Shown in pieces: positions 1 to 9,793 of a stretch of 61,497 nucleotides of DNA; positions within the stretch are counted from its first letter, which is position 1; each line of letters starts with the position of its first letter. The translations under genes and the position numbers were made by a program. The notes beneath the pieces are model-generated. The model was not told where the DNA came from and did no database searches. It saw nothing but the letters and a program-made list of their open reading frames with translations. The stretch comes from Flavobacteriales bacterium UBA6770 (GTDB lineage Bacteria > Bacteroidota > Bacteroidia > Flavobacteriales_G > Salibacteraceae). The stretch lies in contig CAJIZH010000003.1 in the NCBI GenBank assembly GCA_905181875.1, forward strand, positions 1,162,419-1,223,915, written 5' to 3'.

Positions 1-1632
1 TATGAAGACGGAACAGTCACAATAAGTTTAGACGAAACTGTGATGAACCAAGATTTAGCAGATTTGGTAACCGGTTTTGCTAAAGTAAAAGGTAAAGACG
101 TTGTCATTGCTAACTGCAGTTTAGGAATACCACCACATATGGTTAGAACTTCTGAGTTCTTAACCCACCCCTCTTTCAATAGCTATCATTCAGAGAGTGA
201 AATGATGCGTTATTTGAAGTCGCTTGAGAATAAAGATATTTCATTAACTCACTCCATGATTTCTTTGGGTTCTTGTACTATGAAATTGAATGCGGCTACT
301 CAAATGTATCCGGTTTCAAAACCAGAGTTTTCAACGATGCATCCGTTTGCACCTGCAGATCAAACTGCAGGCTACGATCAAGTTATCCAAGATTTGGAGA
401 AATGGCTATGTGAAATTACTGGTTTTGCAGCAGTATCTTTTCAGCCAAATTCTGGTGCCCAAGGAGAGTATGCTGGTTTGTTAACTATTAGAGCTTATCA
501 CCATTCCAATGGAGATAAGCAAAGAAAGATTGCCTTGATTCCTTCTTCAGCACACGGTACTAATCCAGCTTCGGCAGTTATGGCTGGTATGGAAGTAGTG
601 GTGGTAAAGAGTATCGAAAACGGCAATATTGATGTTGACGATCTTCGAGAAAAAGCTGAAAAGTATAAAGACACTCTTTCTGTTTTAATGGTAACTTACC
701 CTTCTACGCACGGAGTATTTGAGGAGTCCATCATAGAAATGACGGATATTATTCATGCGAATGGCGGTCAAGTTTATATGGATGGTGCTAATATGAATGC
801 TCAAGTTGGACTTACCAGTCCCGGTAATATTGGAGCAGATGTTTGTCACCTCAATTTGCATAAAACCTTTGCTATACCCCACGGTGGTGGTGGTCCTGGT
901 GTAGGCCCAATTGGTGTGGCAGCGCATTTAGCGAAGTTTTTACCAGGCCATTCTTTCAGATTAAATAACAACCCTGATGCAGTTTCTGCGGTAAGTGGAG
1001 CTCCTTATGGAAGTGCTTCAATCTTATTGATTTCTTATGCTTATTGCATGATGCTAGGAAAAACAGGATTGAAAGAATCAACAGAATATGCGATTTTGAA
1101 TGCTAATTATATCAAAAATAGACTGGAAGAACACTATCCAGTATTGTATTTGGGTGCAAGTGGAAGAGTTGCTCACGAAATGATTCTAGATTGTAGGAAC
1201 TTCAAGAAAACTGCAGGAATTGAGGTTGTTGATATTGCTAAGCGATTGATTGATTATGGATTTCATGCGCCAACAGTAAGCTTTCCTGTTGCAGGAACAT
1301 TAATGATTGAGCCTACAGAAAGTGAAAATAAAGCAGAGCTAGATCGTTTTTGTGATGCGATGATTAGTATCAGAAAAGAGATTGCTGATATTGAAAACGG
1401 TGAAGCTGATCATGATAATAATGTGGTTAAAAATGCACCGCATAGAGCTCAGGAAATAATTAGTTCAAACTGGGACAAACCTTATTCTAGAGAGCAAGCG
1501 GCATATCCGATGCCACATCTTTTGACGAGTAAATATTGGGTACCAGTTGCTAGGATTGATGATGCATTTGGAGATAGAAATCTAATTTGTGCTTGCCCTC
1601 CAATGGAGGAATACGAAAGACAAGAAGACTAA
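1..1632 (+). CDS. gcvP: Glycine dehydrogenase (decarboxylating), P-protein, 3' part
   Basis: The reading frame is open to the left edge of the window, so this is the C-terminal 543 or so residues of a protein that is normally about 950 residues long. P-protein decarboxylates glycine on pyridoxal phosphate and passes the aminomethyl group to the lipoyl H-protein of the glycine cleavage system in the cytosol. Diagnostic segments are GSCTMKLNA near residue 97, the PLP-lysine motif NLHKTF near residue 285, and the following HGGGGPG glycine loop. The C-terminus has the usual length and is followed by a clear hairpin terminator. The internal GTG/ATG at positions 40-45 is not a real start, because the homology continues upstream of it. 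Identification is firm; only the N-terminal half is missing, through the window edge. Confidence 0.97.
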   Translation, partial: YEDGTVTISLDETVMNQDLADLVTGFAKVKGKDVVIANCSLGIPPHMVRTSEFLTHPSFNSYHSESEMMRYLKSLENKDISLTHSMISLGSCTMKLNAATQMYPVSKPEFSTMHPFAPADQTAGYDQVIQDLEKWLCEITGFAAVSFQPNSGAQGEYAGLLTIRAYHHSNGDKQRKIALIPSSAHGTNPASAVMAGMEVVVVKSIENGNIDVDDLREKAEKYKDTLSVLMVTYPSTHGVFEESIIEMTDIIHANGGQVYMDGANMNAQVGLTSPGNIGADVCHLNLHKTFAIPHGGGGPGVGPIGVAAHLAKFLPGHSFRLNNNPDAVSAVSGAPYGSASILLISYAYCMMLGKTGLKESTEYAILNANYIKNRLEEHYPVLYLGASGRVAHEMILDCRNFKKTAGIEVVDIAKRLIDYGFHAPTVSFPVAGTLMIEPTESENKAELDRFCDAMISIRKEIADIENGEADHDNNVVKNAPHRAQEIISSNWDKPYSREQAAYPMPHLLTSKYWVPVARIDDAFGDRNLICACPPMEEYERQED

Positions 1633-1650
1633 TACACTGTTTGGGAAATA

Positions 1651-1677
1651 AAAAGGGAACGTTCGCGTTCCTTTTTT
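1651..1677 (+). terminator. Rho-independent terminator after gcvP
   Basis: A GGGAACG / CGTTCC stem with a TTCG tetraloop starts 18 bases after the gcvP stop and is followed by a run of six T. The stem extends with A-T pairs on its outer side. Confidence 0.85.
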
Positions 1678-1696
1678 ATTTGTTTAATTTCACCCT

Positions 1697-4357
1697 ATGA
1701 AACACATACTAACCTTAATTTTTTTGTTTACGATACAGTTGGTTTTGGGCCAGCAGGCTCGCCTACCCATTATTGTAAAAGATAAACAGCATTTCACCAA
1801 ATCCGTTAATCCAACACATTCAATCAATCAATTCTCTGGAAGATTAGCGGCTTCCAATGTAATTTATACCCAGGACTTTGAATCAGTGATTTCACTTTCA
1901 GCTGCTGGAATATCGGCAAAAACAAAAGCTTCTGATGGAGGGTTTAAAATAGGTGCTTCTGCTGCGGCTAGTTCAGGACAGGTATGGAAGGTTCCATCAA
2001 ATACCAAATTTGTATACACCAATGATGATGTTTGTAATTGCAATAAATCAGCAGATAGTTTAGTAATTCCGGCTCAATACTTATTGGGTTCTGTAGTTTA
2101 TCAGCTAAGATTTAACGCCTATTTTAATGGCATAAGTAATAAAGAACAGGCTTTTGTTTTTGCGAAAAATGGAGGGAATACAATACTACTTTCAGTAATA
2201 AAAAACGTTGATGGATGGGAGGATTACATTATCCCTCTTTTTGGTTTGACGGGAAACACACAAATCGTTTTTTCTTATAGCGATGGGGGCCTCTGGAGCT
2301 CAGGATTGGCTCTTGATGACATTTCTATTTGTGAACCAAACGAATCGGTTAACCTGGGATTAGAATCGGTTTGGTTTAACGGATTCAATCGGGCAAATGC
2401 ATATAAAGATTATCCCGCACACCAAGCGGCTAAAATGCCTTTGAAAATTGAATCGAGTCTTATAAACTTAGGAAAAAATACTGCTACAAATACCCATGTT
2501 GATGTCAAAATTCGTGGTGTTGGCTTTTCAAACCAATCGTCAACACCTACTTCTCTATTAGCTAATTCAAACGCGTTAGTTTCTATTTACCCAAACTATA
2601 TTCCAGCAAAAGGAATAGGTAATTATGAGCTGCTATTCATTGCTAAATCGGATTCAGTAGAATCTGAAACGTCCACAGATTCATTGACGTTTAATTTGAA
2701 TATTACCGACACAATTATTTCAAGGGTAGGCAAAGAAAAACCGACTTCAGGCTTTTGGTTTGGACCAAAAACTCCTTATGATTTATCAAGTTTGGTAGAG
2801 ATAACAACACCCGATAGCGCCAATTCGATTTCAGTTTTTATTAATGAAAATTCAATGATTGGAGATACTTTCGATCTAATTATTCTGAATGAGTTTTTTC
2901 AAGATAATGTTGTGCCTCAAGTTTTCCCACCTGTCGGAACTCAGATTGAGGTTACTACAAATCATTTGGGGAAATGGAATACGTTTAAAATCCCAACAAC
3001 CTATTTGAAAACAGGAAAGTATTATGTTGGAATTCGCACTTATAACGGTAAAGTTTTAGTTGGTGTTTCTGAGTCTGAAGCGCAACTTGGCGTGTCATTC
3101 GTAAATATTGGAACGGGTTATGCTTCAAGTAATTATTTGCCCAATGTTAAGTTGAACGTTAAGGAACGCAGTTGTGCAATAAGTGCAAACAGTTCTACAA
3201 AAAAATCGAGTTGTAACTTATCTACAGGATCCGCTTCAGTTATGGTTTCAGGAGGTTTAGCGCCCTATCGGTATCAATGGACCGCAAATGCTGGAAGCAG
3301 CACTTTAAATTCAGTTACAGCCTTAAAATCAGGAGTGTATACTGTCACCGTATCCGATTCATTAGGTTGCAATACTGCCTTATCTGTTGCAGTTTCAGAC
3401 ACAAACGGTCCGGCCATTATTATTAAAAACAGTATAAATGAAAATTGCTTTGGAGATTTATCAGGAAGTCTGGCTGTTTCTGCAAGTTCTGGAATAGCAC
3501 CATTTACTTTTATTTGGAGTAATGGACAATCGGATTCTACCATTCAAAACTTAGGCAGCGGCACATACACTGTTACACTTACAGATAGTTCAGTCGGGGG
3601 CTGTAAAACCATCGTTAGCTATGCGATATTGGGCCCGAAATCTCCGTTATCCGTTGACTTTGTGATAGAGAATAATATCTGTTTTAATGACACCATGGGT
3701 TCAATCAGAGTAAATGCGAACGGTGGAGTTCCAAATTATAAATTCATCTGGGCTGACACCTCTAAAAAGGTAAATGTAAATAGTGGTTTAACCTCAGGGC
3801 TATACAGGATTACGATAACCGATGCGAATAATTGTGCATTAGTAGATTCAGTTAATGTAGCTGGTTCGACCCCAATTGTTATCGCTCTTAAAGTTTCGGA
3901 TACAATAAATAGTGGTTCAATAGAGTCTTTAGTAATCGGCGGAGATGAACCGTTAACATATCAGTGGGAGGGACCAAATGGTTTTAGAAATCCCGGGACA
4001 AAGAACCTCTCTGATCTAATAATTAGAGGAAACTATACTCTAAAAGTAATTGATGCAAATGGTTGCGAGAATTCAATAATGGTAGAATTGGCAGGTATTT
4101 TAGGCAAGTCAGAACTATTGAAAATAATTGGATACAAACTTTACCCAAATCCTTCAAGCGAAACTATATTCTTAGACTTTGGTGCGAGTATTTCAGGTCA
4201 ATTCGCAATTTATAATTTAACGGGAAGCTTAATTAGTGAAGAACAATTTATGGATAGGAGTGTTCTTGTAATAGATAAACCCAGAAATGGAGTTTATATA
4301 TTAGATTTAAAAACTAATGAAACTCAAGTTAAATACAAACTCATATTTCAAGATTAA
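1697..4357 (+). CDS. Secreted T9SS-sorted surface protein with SprB-type repeats
   Basis: The 886-residue product begins with a signal peptide (MKHILTLIFLFTIQLVLG, cleavage before QQ). Residues about 55-215 look like a jelly-roll adhesion module of the choice-of-anchor type, starting with YTQDFESV. Residues about 500-780 hold at least three SprB-like repeats of the pattern C..G...V..SGG..PY.Y.W....G.Y.V...D..GC. The last 75 residues are a type A T9SS sorting domain (YPNPSSETIFLDF ... GVYILDL). Such proteins are exported by the Sec system, cross the outer membrane through T9SS and are anchored or released at the surface. The ligand or function is not visible. The next gene begins directly after the stop codon, but has an unrelated function. 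Confidence 0.9.
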   Translation: MKHILTLIFLFTIQLVLGQQARLPIIVKDKQHFTKSVNPTHSINQFSGRLAASNVIYTQDFESVISLSAAGISAKTKASDGGFKIGASAAASSGQVWKVPSNTKFVYTNDDVCNCNKSADSLVIPAQYLLGSVVYQLRFNAYFNGISNKEQAFVFAKNGGNTILLSVIKNVDGWEDYIIPLFGLTGNTQIVFSYSDGGLWSSGLALDDISICEPNESVNLGLESVWFNGFNRANAYKDYPAHQAAKMPLKIESSLINLGKNTATNTHVDVKIRGVGFSNQSSTPTSLLANSNALVSIYPNYIPAKGIGNYELLFIAKSDSVESETSTDSLTFNLNITDTIISRVGKEKPTSGFWFGPKTPYDLSSLVEITTPDSANSISVFINENSMIGDTFDLIILNEFFQDNVVPQVFPPVGTQIEVTTNHLGKWNTFKIPTTYLKTGKYYVGIRTYNGKVLVGVSESEAQLGVSFVNIGTGYASSNYLPNVKLNVKERSCAISANSSTKKSSCNLSTGSASVMVSGGLAPYRYQWTANAGSSTLNSVTALKSGVYTVTVSDSLGCNTALSVAVSDTNGPAIIIKNSINENCFGDLSGSLAVSASSGIAPFTFIWSNGQSDSTIQNLGSGTYTVTLTDSSVGGCKTIVSYAILGPKSPLSVDFVIENNICFNDTMGSIRVNANGGVPNYKFIWADTSKKVNVNSGLTSGLYRITITDANNCALVDSVNVAGSTPIVIALKVSDTINSGSIESLVIGGDEPLTYQWEGPNGFRNPGTKNLSDLIIRGNYTLKVIDANGCENSIMVELAGILGKSELLKIIGYKLYPNPSSETIFLDFGASISGQFAIYNLTGSLISEEQFMDRSVLVIDKPRNGVYILDLKTNETQVKYKLIFQD

Positions 4358-4906
4358 ATGAAGGTTTATACAAAAACAGGGGATAAGGGGCAGACATCAT
4401 TATTTGGAGGGAGAAGAATCTCTAAATCAGATCTACGCATTGAATCTTATGGAACTGTTGATGAGTTGAATTCATGGATTGGATTGATTCGAGATCAAGA
4501 TATTGACTTAGATCAAATTAAAACGCTCACTGAAATCCAAGACCGATTGTTTACGCTTGGTTCTATGTTAGCAAGTGATCCAGAGAAACCACTAAAAAAT
4601 ATTCCATTGGTGGAAGATCGAGACATTGCATTTTTAGAATCTGAGATGGATGACATGGACGAGCACCTGCCAGAAATGAAGTCTTTTGTGCTTCCCGGAG
4701 GAAATACTATTGTTTCTTATTGTCACCTTGCACGTTGCGTTTGTCGCAGAGCAGAGCGGATGGTAATCCGGTTGAGCGAAGAAAATAAAGTAGATGAAAT
4801 TGATATAAGATATTTAAATCGATTGAGCGATTATTTGTTTGTACTATCGCGAAAGATTACGTTGGATAAAAACGCACCTGAAACCCTGTGGAAACCAAGA
4901 GTTTAG
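4358..4906 (+). CDS. Cob(I)alamin adenosyltransferase, PduO type
   Basis: The 182-residue product transfers the adenosyl group of ATP to cob(I)alamin to form adenosylcobalamin. The family signature is intact: the N-terminal ATP-binding segment KVYTKTGDKGQTSLFGG, the GTVDELNSWIG helix, and the CRRAERMVI and RYLNRLSDYLFVLSR segments at the C-terminus. The length is normal for the PduO/MMAB family. The ATG follows the stop of the preceding surface-protein gene with no spacer, so the two are probably co-transcribed despite unrelated roles. No B12-dependent enzyme or B12 riboswitch is visible nearby. Confidence 0.95.
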   Translation: MKVYTKTGDKGQTSLFGGRRISKSDLRIESYGTVDELNSWIGLIRDQDIDLDQIKTLTEIQDRLFTLGSMLASDPEKPLKNIPLVEDRDIAFLESEMDDMDEHLPEMKSFVLPGGNTIVSYCHLARCVCRRAERMVIRLSEENKVDEIDIRYLNRLSDYLFVLSRKITLDKNAPETLWKPRV

Positions 4907-4923
4907 GTCAATTTAAAAATAGA

Positions 4924-4954
4924 TTTGCAAGTGAGCGTAAAAAAATTACATTTG
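4924..4954 (+). promoter_or_regulatory. Bacteroidota-type sigma promoter (TTTG-N19-TAcaTTTG)
   Basis: TTTG at 4924-4927 and TACATTTG at 4947-4954 are separated by exactly 19 bases. This matches the -33/-7 consensus known for the primary sigma factor of Bacteroidota. It lies 30 bases upstream of the ATG at 4985 and is the cleanest promoter in the window. Confidence 0.75.
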
Positions 4955-4984
4955 CAAAAATTATAACCTTAATTTACTAGCAAA

Positions 4985-5206
4985 ATGTATTGGACACTTG
5001 AACTAGCTTCATATATGGAAGATGCTCCTTGGCCAGCAAGCAAGGAAGAATTGATTGATTATGCACTGCGCAGAGGGGCTCCTCTTGAGGTAGTTGAGAA
5101 CCTTCAAGAAATCGAAGATGAGGGAGATACCTACGATACAATCGAGGACATTTGGCCTGACTATCCTTCCAAGGAGGACTTTTTCTTTAATGAAGACGAG
5201 TATTAG
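4985..5206 (+). CDS. Small acidic DUF2795-like protein
   Basis: This 73-residue, strongly acidic, soluble protein (MYWTLELASYMEDAPWPASK...) has the fold pattern of DUF2795: a helix with PWPASKEELIDYALRRGAP followed by an acidic tail rich in DIWPDYPSKEDF. Close relatives are widespread single-copy genes in Bacteroidota, but I know of no experimentally assigned role. It has its own strong promoter (4924-4954) and a candidate terminator (5231-5265), so it is probably a monocistronic and well expressed gene. The function should be left as unknown. Confidence 0.8.
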   Translation: MYWTLELASYMEDAPWPASKEELIDYALRRGAPLEVVENLQEIEDEGDTYDTIEDIWPDYPSKEDFFFNEDEY

Positions 5207-5230
5207 CTACTCTAAAAATGATATTTATTA

Positions 5231-5265
5231 AAGGCCATTTCGATTATTCGGACTGGCTTTTTTTG
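5231..5265 (+). terminator. Possible terminator downstream of the DUF2795-like gene
   Basis: AAAGGCCA and TGGCTTT flank a 16-base loop and are followed by a T run. The stem contains a one-base bulge, so the call is moderate. The rest of 5266-5594 is AT-rich and I see no convincing gene in it. Confidence 0.45.
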
Positions 5266-5594
5266 TTTTAAGTGCTTGCTTTGTTAGTCTATAAGTCAGT
5301 TAGTTGTAATAAATATTCATCCGTACTTAGTATCTGAATGCAATAAGTATACAATCAAATTCATGTTATAGTAGTTTTTGGATAGCTCGCAAAAAACTAT
5401 AATTCAAGCCCTTGTGTTTTGTGTTGAAGCTGTATTTAACTGCTATTTTTTGACTGAAATAAATGGTTCTTATTCTGAATATCAGAAATGTTTCAGAGGA
5501 ATTATGAGTGTCTTTTGACATTTATATTAACGAAATATATCCACAAAGTGGATTATTAAGTTTAATACCATTTTGATTTTTTGATTCGTGATGC

Positions 5595-7380
5595 TCAAGA
5601 AAGTCTACTTTTTTTAACACTTTTCGGGAACTTTAATGAGCTCCTTAATCCGTTTTTTTGCGTTGTAATGTCTTTAAAGGTCCAAATTCGGCCAAGTATT
5701 CTATCTTGTTGGTCTCCTAATAGACACCGAGTAGAAATCATAAAAGTGATCATTTACCATGGATAATGTGTTTTGGATTTCTGACAACGGGTTTTTTATG
5801 GTATCTGAAATTAGCTGCTAGACTTTTGGTTTTTCTGCTGTAAAGTGAATTATAGCATTAAGTGCTTCCTGAGCATTACTATCAAATGTGGGCTGATTTT
5901 TCATTTCAAACATGCCCACAAACCTGGTATTACAGGAGATAATTTTGTTGTGTTCGTCCGTTATTAGACAGCGTCCTTTACTGCTTCTTGTTGTGCCTCT
6001 AAGATAAGAAGCGACCGCTTTAATCCTTCACGTTTGATATACGATTCTGTAATGTCCTTTGCGGTTCCAACAATAGCCTCAAAATCACCCCTGTCATTAA
6101 AATAAGGACGCTCTCTAAACTCTAGGATCAAATTTCGTTCGTTGATTCGTTTAATCTCCAAATTATAATTTAACTCAAATCCCTTTTCGTTCGAGAGCTT
6201 ATTGAAATCAGAGTCTACTTTTTGGTTTATTTTATTTTGAGTTAATAAACTAGGAAGTTTATTAAACCATTCAGTTTTGTTATACCCAGTTACTTTTTCA
6301 ATGTTATCAGTTACGAATATTGGCGCCCCTTTTTTGTCGAGGGTAAATGAAAAGGTGCCTCCATGTTCTAGAATAAAACGCTGTTGGGTAAGGATTTGAG
6401 ATAAACTATTTTCGCTTTGGTGTAATTCTTCATTGTTTTGACTGATGTCCTTAAGACTGATGATAAATACGACAATCACCACGCCAATCATGGCAAAAAA
6501 GGAAAGGAATATAATTTGAAGCTTAATTTTTATGGGGGCTAAAAAATCGTTTTGTGAGAGCACAAATAGAAGCCCAAATCTTTCTTTAAAAAGTTGAAAT
6601 GGCTGATAACTGGTCAGATAGACAATCGAAGTTTTTGGCAATTTATGCAATAAATATCCAGCTTTATCAGCCAAGATATTGTTTGATATTTCTTGTTTAT
6701 TCTGTCGATAGAGTTCAAACTTGGCTTCAAATTGTTGGCCGCGTTGAATACTTCTAAAACCAAGATTTTCTGTGAAGATTATTTTAGAGCTGAATTCTCC
6801 GGTGTATTGCTTATCGGCTTCATTACCTATCATTTCCATAACATCAATAACAGCACCTAAATACACTTTATCCTTCATTTTCTATGCGCAAAGGACTCAT
6901 TATAAGCATTTTACTACCTTCTAAATGAAGCGTTTTTGGTTTATTAATAAATTGAAGGGGCAATAGTTTATCCTCTAATTGTCCAAATCCTTCTTGGGTT
7001 ATTCCTAAATGATTGATGCCTATAAAGTAATATTGTTCATGATTATATATGTATACCGTATCTACAAAACTGTTGTATCTTTCTACTATGTGCTTGAGTC
7101 TAAACCGTAGTTTTTCGCTTTGATTGCTTACCGTATCGAAAACTTCACCAAAATCATCGATAGCTCCTAAATAGGAAAAATCTTTTTTAAATTCAATTAT
7201 TTGAGTTTCTAATTGTGCTGCAGTAAGCTCTAATTGTCGCTCAATGTAGTGTTGACGAGAATCAATTTGATTGGTTATAAGTGTACTGTAGAAAAAGTAA
7301 CTTAGTACTATCATCCCAATAATAATTACAGGAAGGGCAAAGAATGTTACAGGACTTGTTTTTGCGAAATCTTTAAGCAT
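5595..7380 (-). pseudogene. Decayed membrane PAS-domain sensor (probable histidine kinase remnant)
   Basis: Read on the minus strand from 7380, an N-terminal membrane segment (PVIIIGMIVLSYFFYS) and an extracytoplasmic sensor region run to about 6870. An extra base there shifts the frame into the next segment (KVYLGAVIDVMEM...). That segment contains a second membrane helix (about 6450-6530) and a PAS domain ending in GTAKDITESYIKREG. Near 5965 another shift leads into a second PAS domain (LITDEHNKIISCNTRF), which is broken by an in-frame TAG near 5820 and by a further shift before DRILGRIWTFKDIT near 5690. I cannot find a dimerisation helix or an ATPase domain beyond it. This is a truncated, multiply lesioned sensor gene and not a functional protein. 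Confidence 0.85.
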
Positions 7381-7471
7381 AAATTTTATTCAAACGGTGC
7401 AAATTTACAATCTATCCTGTAATTTAACGAATAATAAGTACTTTAATCTAATTTATCTAAGAATTAGGACT

Positions 7472-8158
7472 TTAATCATTGTTTGCGATTGCTATAGTTC
7501 CAACGTAAACTCTGCAATTTGGAATAGCGTTAAATTCGGCTGCTAGTGACGATAAAGTGGAGCCAGTTGTGATAACATCGTCAATTAATAGCACACTTTT
7601 GTTTTCAAAGATTTTCGGGTTCTTTATCTTAAATATTTTATCAACGTTTTCATGTCGTTCAAAGTGTGTCTTAGTTGTCTGAGATTCATTTGATGTGATC
7701 CGTTTGACCAAGTTATTATCAAGTTTTGTGTTAAGTTTTAAAGCAATAGATTTTGCAATAGAATCACATTGATTAAAGCCTCTCAATCTCTGTTTGCTTA
7801 TATGCAGAGGAAGAGGAATTACGTAATCGATTGCCTTGTAACGTTTGTTTCTTGAAAGATGTTGACCAACGATTTGACCAAACTCTTCTCCTACTTTAAT
7901 AACACCCTTATACTTAAGCGCATGCATTAAGTCCTGTACCGTATTATCGGTTTTGAAATAATAAAAAGCAAAGGCATGTTTAACGTCACACTTACCCTCT
8001 AGAAGCTTTAGAACAGGGTTTTCATCAAAAACTTGAAACTTTGTTCGAGGCATCTTTATTCTACAATTCAAGCAAATAGCCCAATGACTTTTGTGAACCG
8101 GCTTTCGGCAGCCCGCGCAGATTTGTGGGTAGAAAAGTGAAATAATTTCTTTAAGCAT
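7472..8158 (-). CDS. ComF family phosphoribosyltransferase-like protein
   Basis: The 228-residue product has the two-part ComF/GntX architecture. The N-terminal zinc-ribbon-like region has CAGCRKPV and CLNCRIKMP cysteine pairs (residues about 14-34). The C-terminal type I phosphoribosyltransferase domain has the PRPP loop VLLIDDVITTGST near residue 190. ComF proteins support DNA uptake in naturally competent bacteria, but many family members lie outside competence loci and their reaction is not established. The gene stands alone, 91 bases upstream of the decayed sensor, and is transcribed divergently from the coiled-coil gene at 8224. Confidence 0.9.
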   Translation of the reverse strand: MLKEIISLFYPQICAGCRKPVHKSHWAICLNCRIKMPRTKFQVFDENPVLKLLEGKCDVKHAFAFYYFKTDNTVQDLMHALKYKGVIKVGEEFGQIVGQHLSRNKRYKAIDYVIPLPLHISKQRLRGFNQCDSIAKSIALKLNTKLDNNLVKRITSNESQTTKTHFERHENVDKIFKIKNPKIFENKSVLLIDDVITTGSTLSSLAAEFNAIPNCRVYVGTIAIANND

Positions 8159-8183
8159 CGGCTTTCGATGTTATCAGTATAAT

Positions 8184-8191
8184 TAGCTTTG
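8184..8191 (+). promoter_or_regulatory. -7 promoter element (TAgcTTTG)
   Basis: TAGCTTTG matches the Bacteroidota -7 consensus TAnnTTTG and lies 32 bases upstream of the ATG at 8224. A TTTC at 8163-8166 is only a partial -33 match at a spacing of 17. Confidence 0.4.
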
Positions 8192-8223
8192 TTTGGCGTT
8201 ATAAATATACTTAAAAGTAAAAA

Positions 8224-9129
8224 ATGTCTGAAGTACCTGAGAAACAAGATAAATCCAACAAAATTCTTATTGCCTTATTAACCTTTTCTATATTGGCTAA
8301 TGCGGGGCTTATGTTTATGTTGTTTGATGAAAAAGGAAAGACGGAACAGCTAATGGGTGAGAACTCTGAAATTACAGTAGAAAAGAATGATTTGGAGTTA
8401 GAGCTCAACGGTATGTTATTGCAGTACGATAGTTTATCATCTGACAACGACACATTAAATGCTCAATTGGCAAGCGAAAGAACTCGAGTAGAAGAAATGA
8501 TTCAGAAAGTTAAGAATGGAAACTGGACAATCTATAAGCTTAAAAAGGAGACGGAAAGTCTGCGTACAATAATGAAAAGCTTTGTTCATACCATTGATTC
8601 ATTAAATACGGCCAATATTGAATTAATGGCTGAGAATAAAAATATAAAAGGAGAATTAGGAAAAGAAAGAGATAAGTCAACCTTATTAGAATCTGAAAAA
8701 ACTGAACTCGCTGAAAAAGTAAAAATAGGGGAAAGGCTTCAAGCAGTTTTTATTGAGTCTTATGGTCAGAAGGTTAAAAACAATAATATTCACAAGCGGA
8801 CTGAAAAAGCTAGATCAGTCGAGAAAATTAAAACCTGTGTAACAATTGGTGAAAATGATTTGGCAAAAGCAGGCAAGAAAATAGTGTACGCTAGAATTAT
8901 CGGTCCTTCTGGAAAAGTATTAACGCTAAATGAGGATAAGGCTAATATGTTTAAATTTGATGGTGTTAGAGGATTATATTCGGTTAAAAAAGAGATCAAT
9001 TACGAAAACAAGGAAATTGATATTTGTTTGTATTGGGACGTAAAAACTTCAGTTACTTCAGGTAAGTATGTTGTGTATACTTATGCTGATAATCACGAAA
9101 TTGGGAGTACAGAATTTATTCTGGATTAA
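8224..9129 (+). CDS. Membrane-anchored coiled-coil protein of unknown function
   Basis: The 301-residue product has a short charged N-terminus, one membrane helix at residues about 15-35 (ILIALLTFSILANAGLMFML), and a long heptad-rich coiled coil from about 38 to 185. A compact beta-rich C-terminal domain of about 100 residues (KKIVYARIIGPSGKVLTL ... GSTEFILD) would lie in the periplasm. I do not recognise a catalytic motif. The topology, helix plus coiled coil plus a globular end, suggests a structural or scaffolding envelope protein. It is followed at once by the deformylase-like gene, so the two are probably one operon. Confidence 0.75.
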   Translation: MSEVPEKQDKSNKILIALLTFSILANAGLMFMLFDEKGKTEQLMGENSEITVEKNDLELELNGMLLQYDSLSSDNDTLNAQLASERTRVEEMIQKVKNGNWTIYKLKKETESLRTIMKSFVHTIDSLNTANIELMAENKNIKGELGKERDKSTLLESEKTELAEKVKIGERLQAVFIESYGQKVKNNNIHKRTEKARSVEKIKTCVTIGENDLAKAGKKIVYARIIGPSGKVLTLNEDKANMFKFDGVRGLYSVKKEINYENKEIDICLYWDVKTSVTSGKYVVYTYADNHEIGSTEFILD

Positions 9130-9165
9130 CTCTTGGTCTGTTGCACGTTTATTATCTATTTCAAA

Positions 9166-9762
9166 GTGCTCCGATTTCTTTTAGTGTTTTTTGGAGTATG
9201 TGCTTTTACCTTTTCATTTGCTCAAAAGGCTAAAAAACTTAAGCGTAAGGAGCTCGCTTTAATCGATGAAAAACTCCCAAATCAGTCTTTTAGAATATTT
9301 ACAATTGACAATAATAAAGACTCTGTTTTTCTAAGAAAAAAGGCTAAAAAGGTAAATTTAGAAAAGAATAGAAGTCAAGTAAACTATTTTTCAAAACGAC
9401 TACTCAAGACTGTTCAAGACCCAAAAAATATGGGCGTTGGAATCGCAGCTCCGCAAGTAGGGTTAAGAAGGCAAATAATTCTTGTTCAACGATTTGATAA
9501 GACTAATGAGCCGTATGAAATTTACATAAACCCGATTATTAGGAGCTACTCTGAAGAGCAGAAATCAGGGGAAGAAGGCTGTCTTTCCATACCAAATTAT
9601 AGCGCTGAAGTATTTAGGCCTATCAATATTATTCTTGAATATTTAGATATTGATGGAAAAAAGCACATTGAGGAAGTCTCTGGATTTACATCGGTGATTT
9701 TTCAGCATGAAATTGATCACTTAAACGGTATTCTATTTACCGATCATCTTAATTCAGAATAG
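9166..9762 (+). CDS. Peptide deformylase homologue with an N-terminal signal peptide
   Basis: All three deformylase motifs are present: GIAAPQVG, EGCLSIP (metal-binding Cys) and QHEIDHLNG (two metal-binding His and the catalytic Glu). Deformylase removes the formyl group from nascent proteins and normally acts in the cytosol. Here about 40 residues precede the fold. They begin with a typical secretory signal (LRFLLVFFGVCAFTFSFA, then Q). I chose the GTG at 9166 over the upstream TTG at 9133 because it gives a compact signal peptide, for a protein of 198 residues. An exported location is inferred from the sequence and would be odd for this enzyme. The housekeeping deformylase may lie elsewhere in the genome. 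Confidence 0.85.
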   Translation: MLRFLLVFFGVCAFTFSFAQKAKKLKRKELALIDEKLPNQSFRIFTIDNNKDSVFLRKKAKKVNLEKNRSQVNYFSKRLLKTVQDPKNMGVGIAAPQVGLRRQIILVQRFDKTNEPYEIYINPIIRSYSEEQKSGEEGCLSIPNYSAEVFRPINIILEYLDIDGKKHIEEVSGFTSVIFQHEIDHLNGILFTDHLNSE

Positions 9763-9793
9763 CAGATAAAGCTTAAAATAGTTCTACGATAAA

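Noticed and set aside
4358..5206. Possible B12 riboswitch or B12 operon around the adenosyltransferase
   Set aside because: The gene starts at the stop of the previous gene with no leader, and no other cobalamin gene is present.
5581..5766. 61-residue plus-strand ORF
   Set aside because: The opposite strand carries the end of the PAS pseudogene, which explains the open frame.
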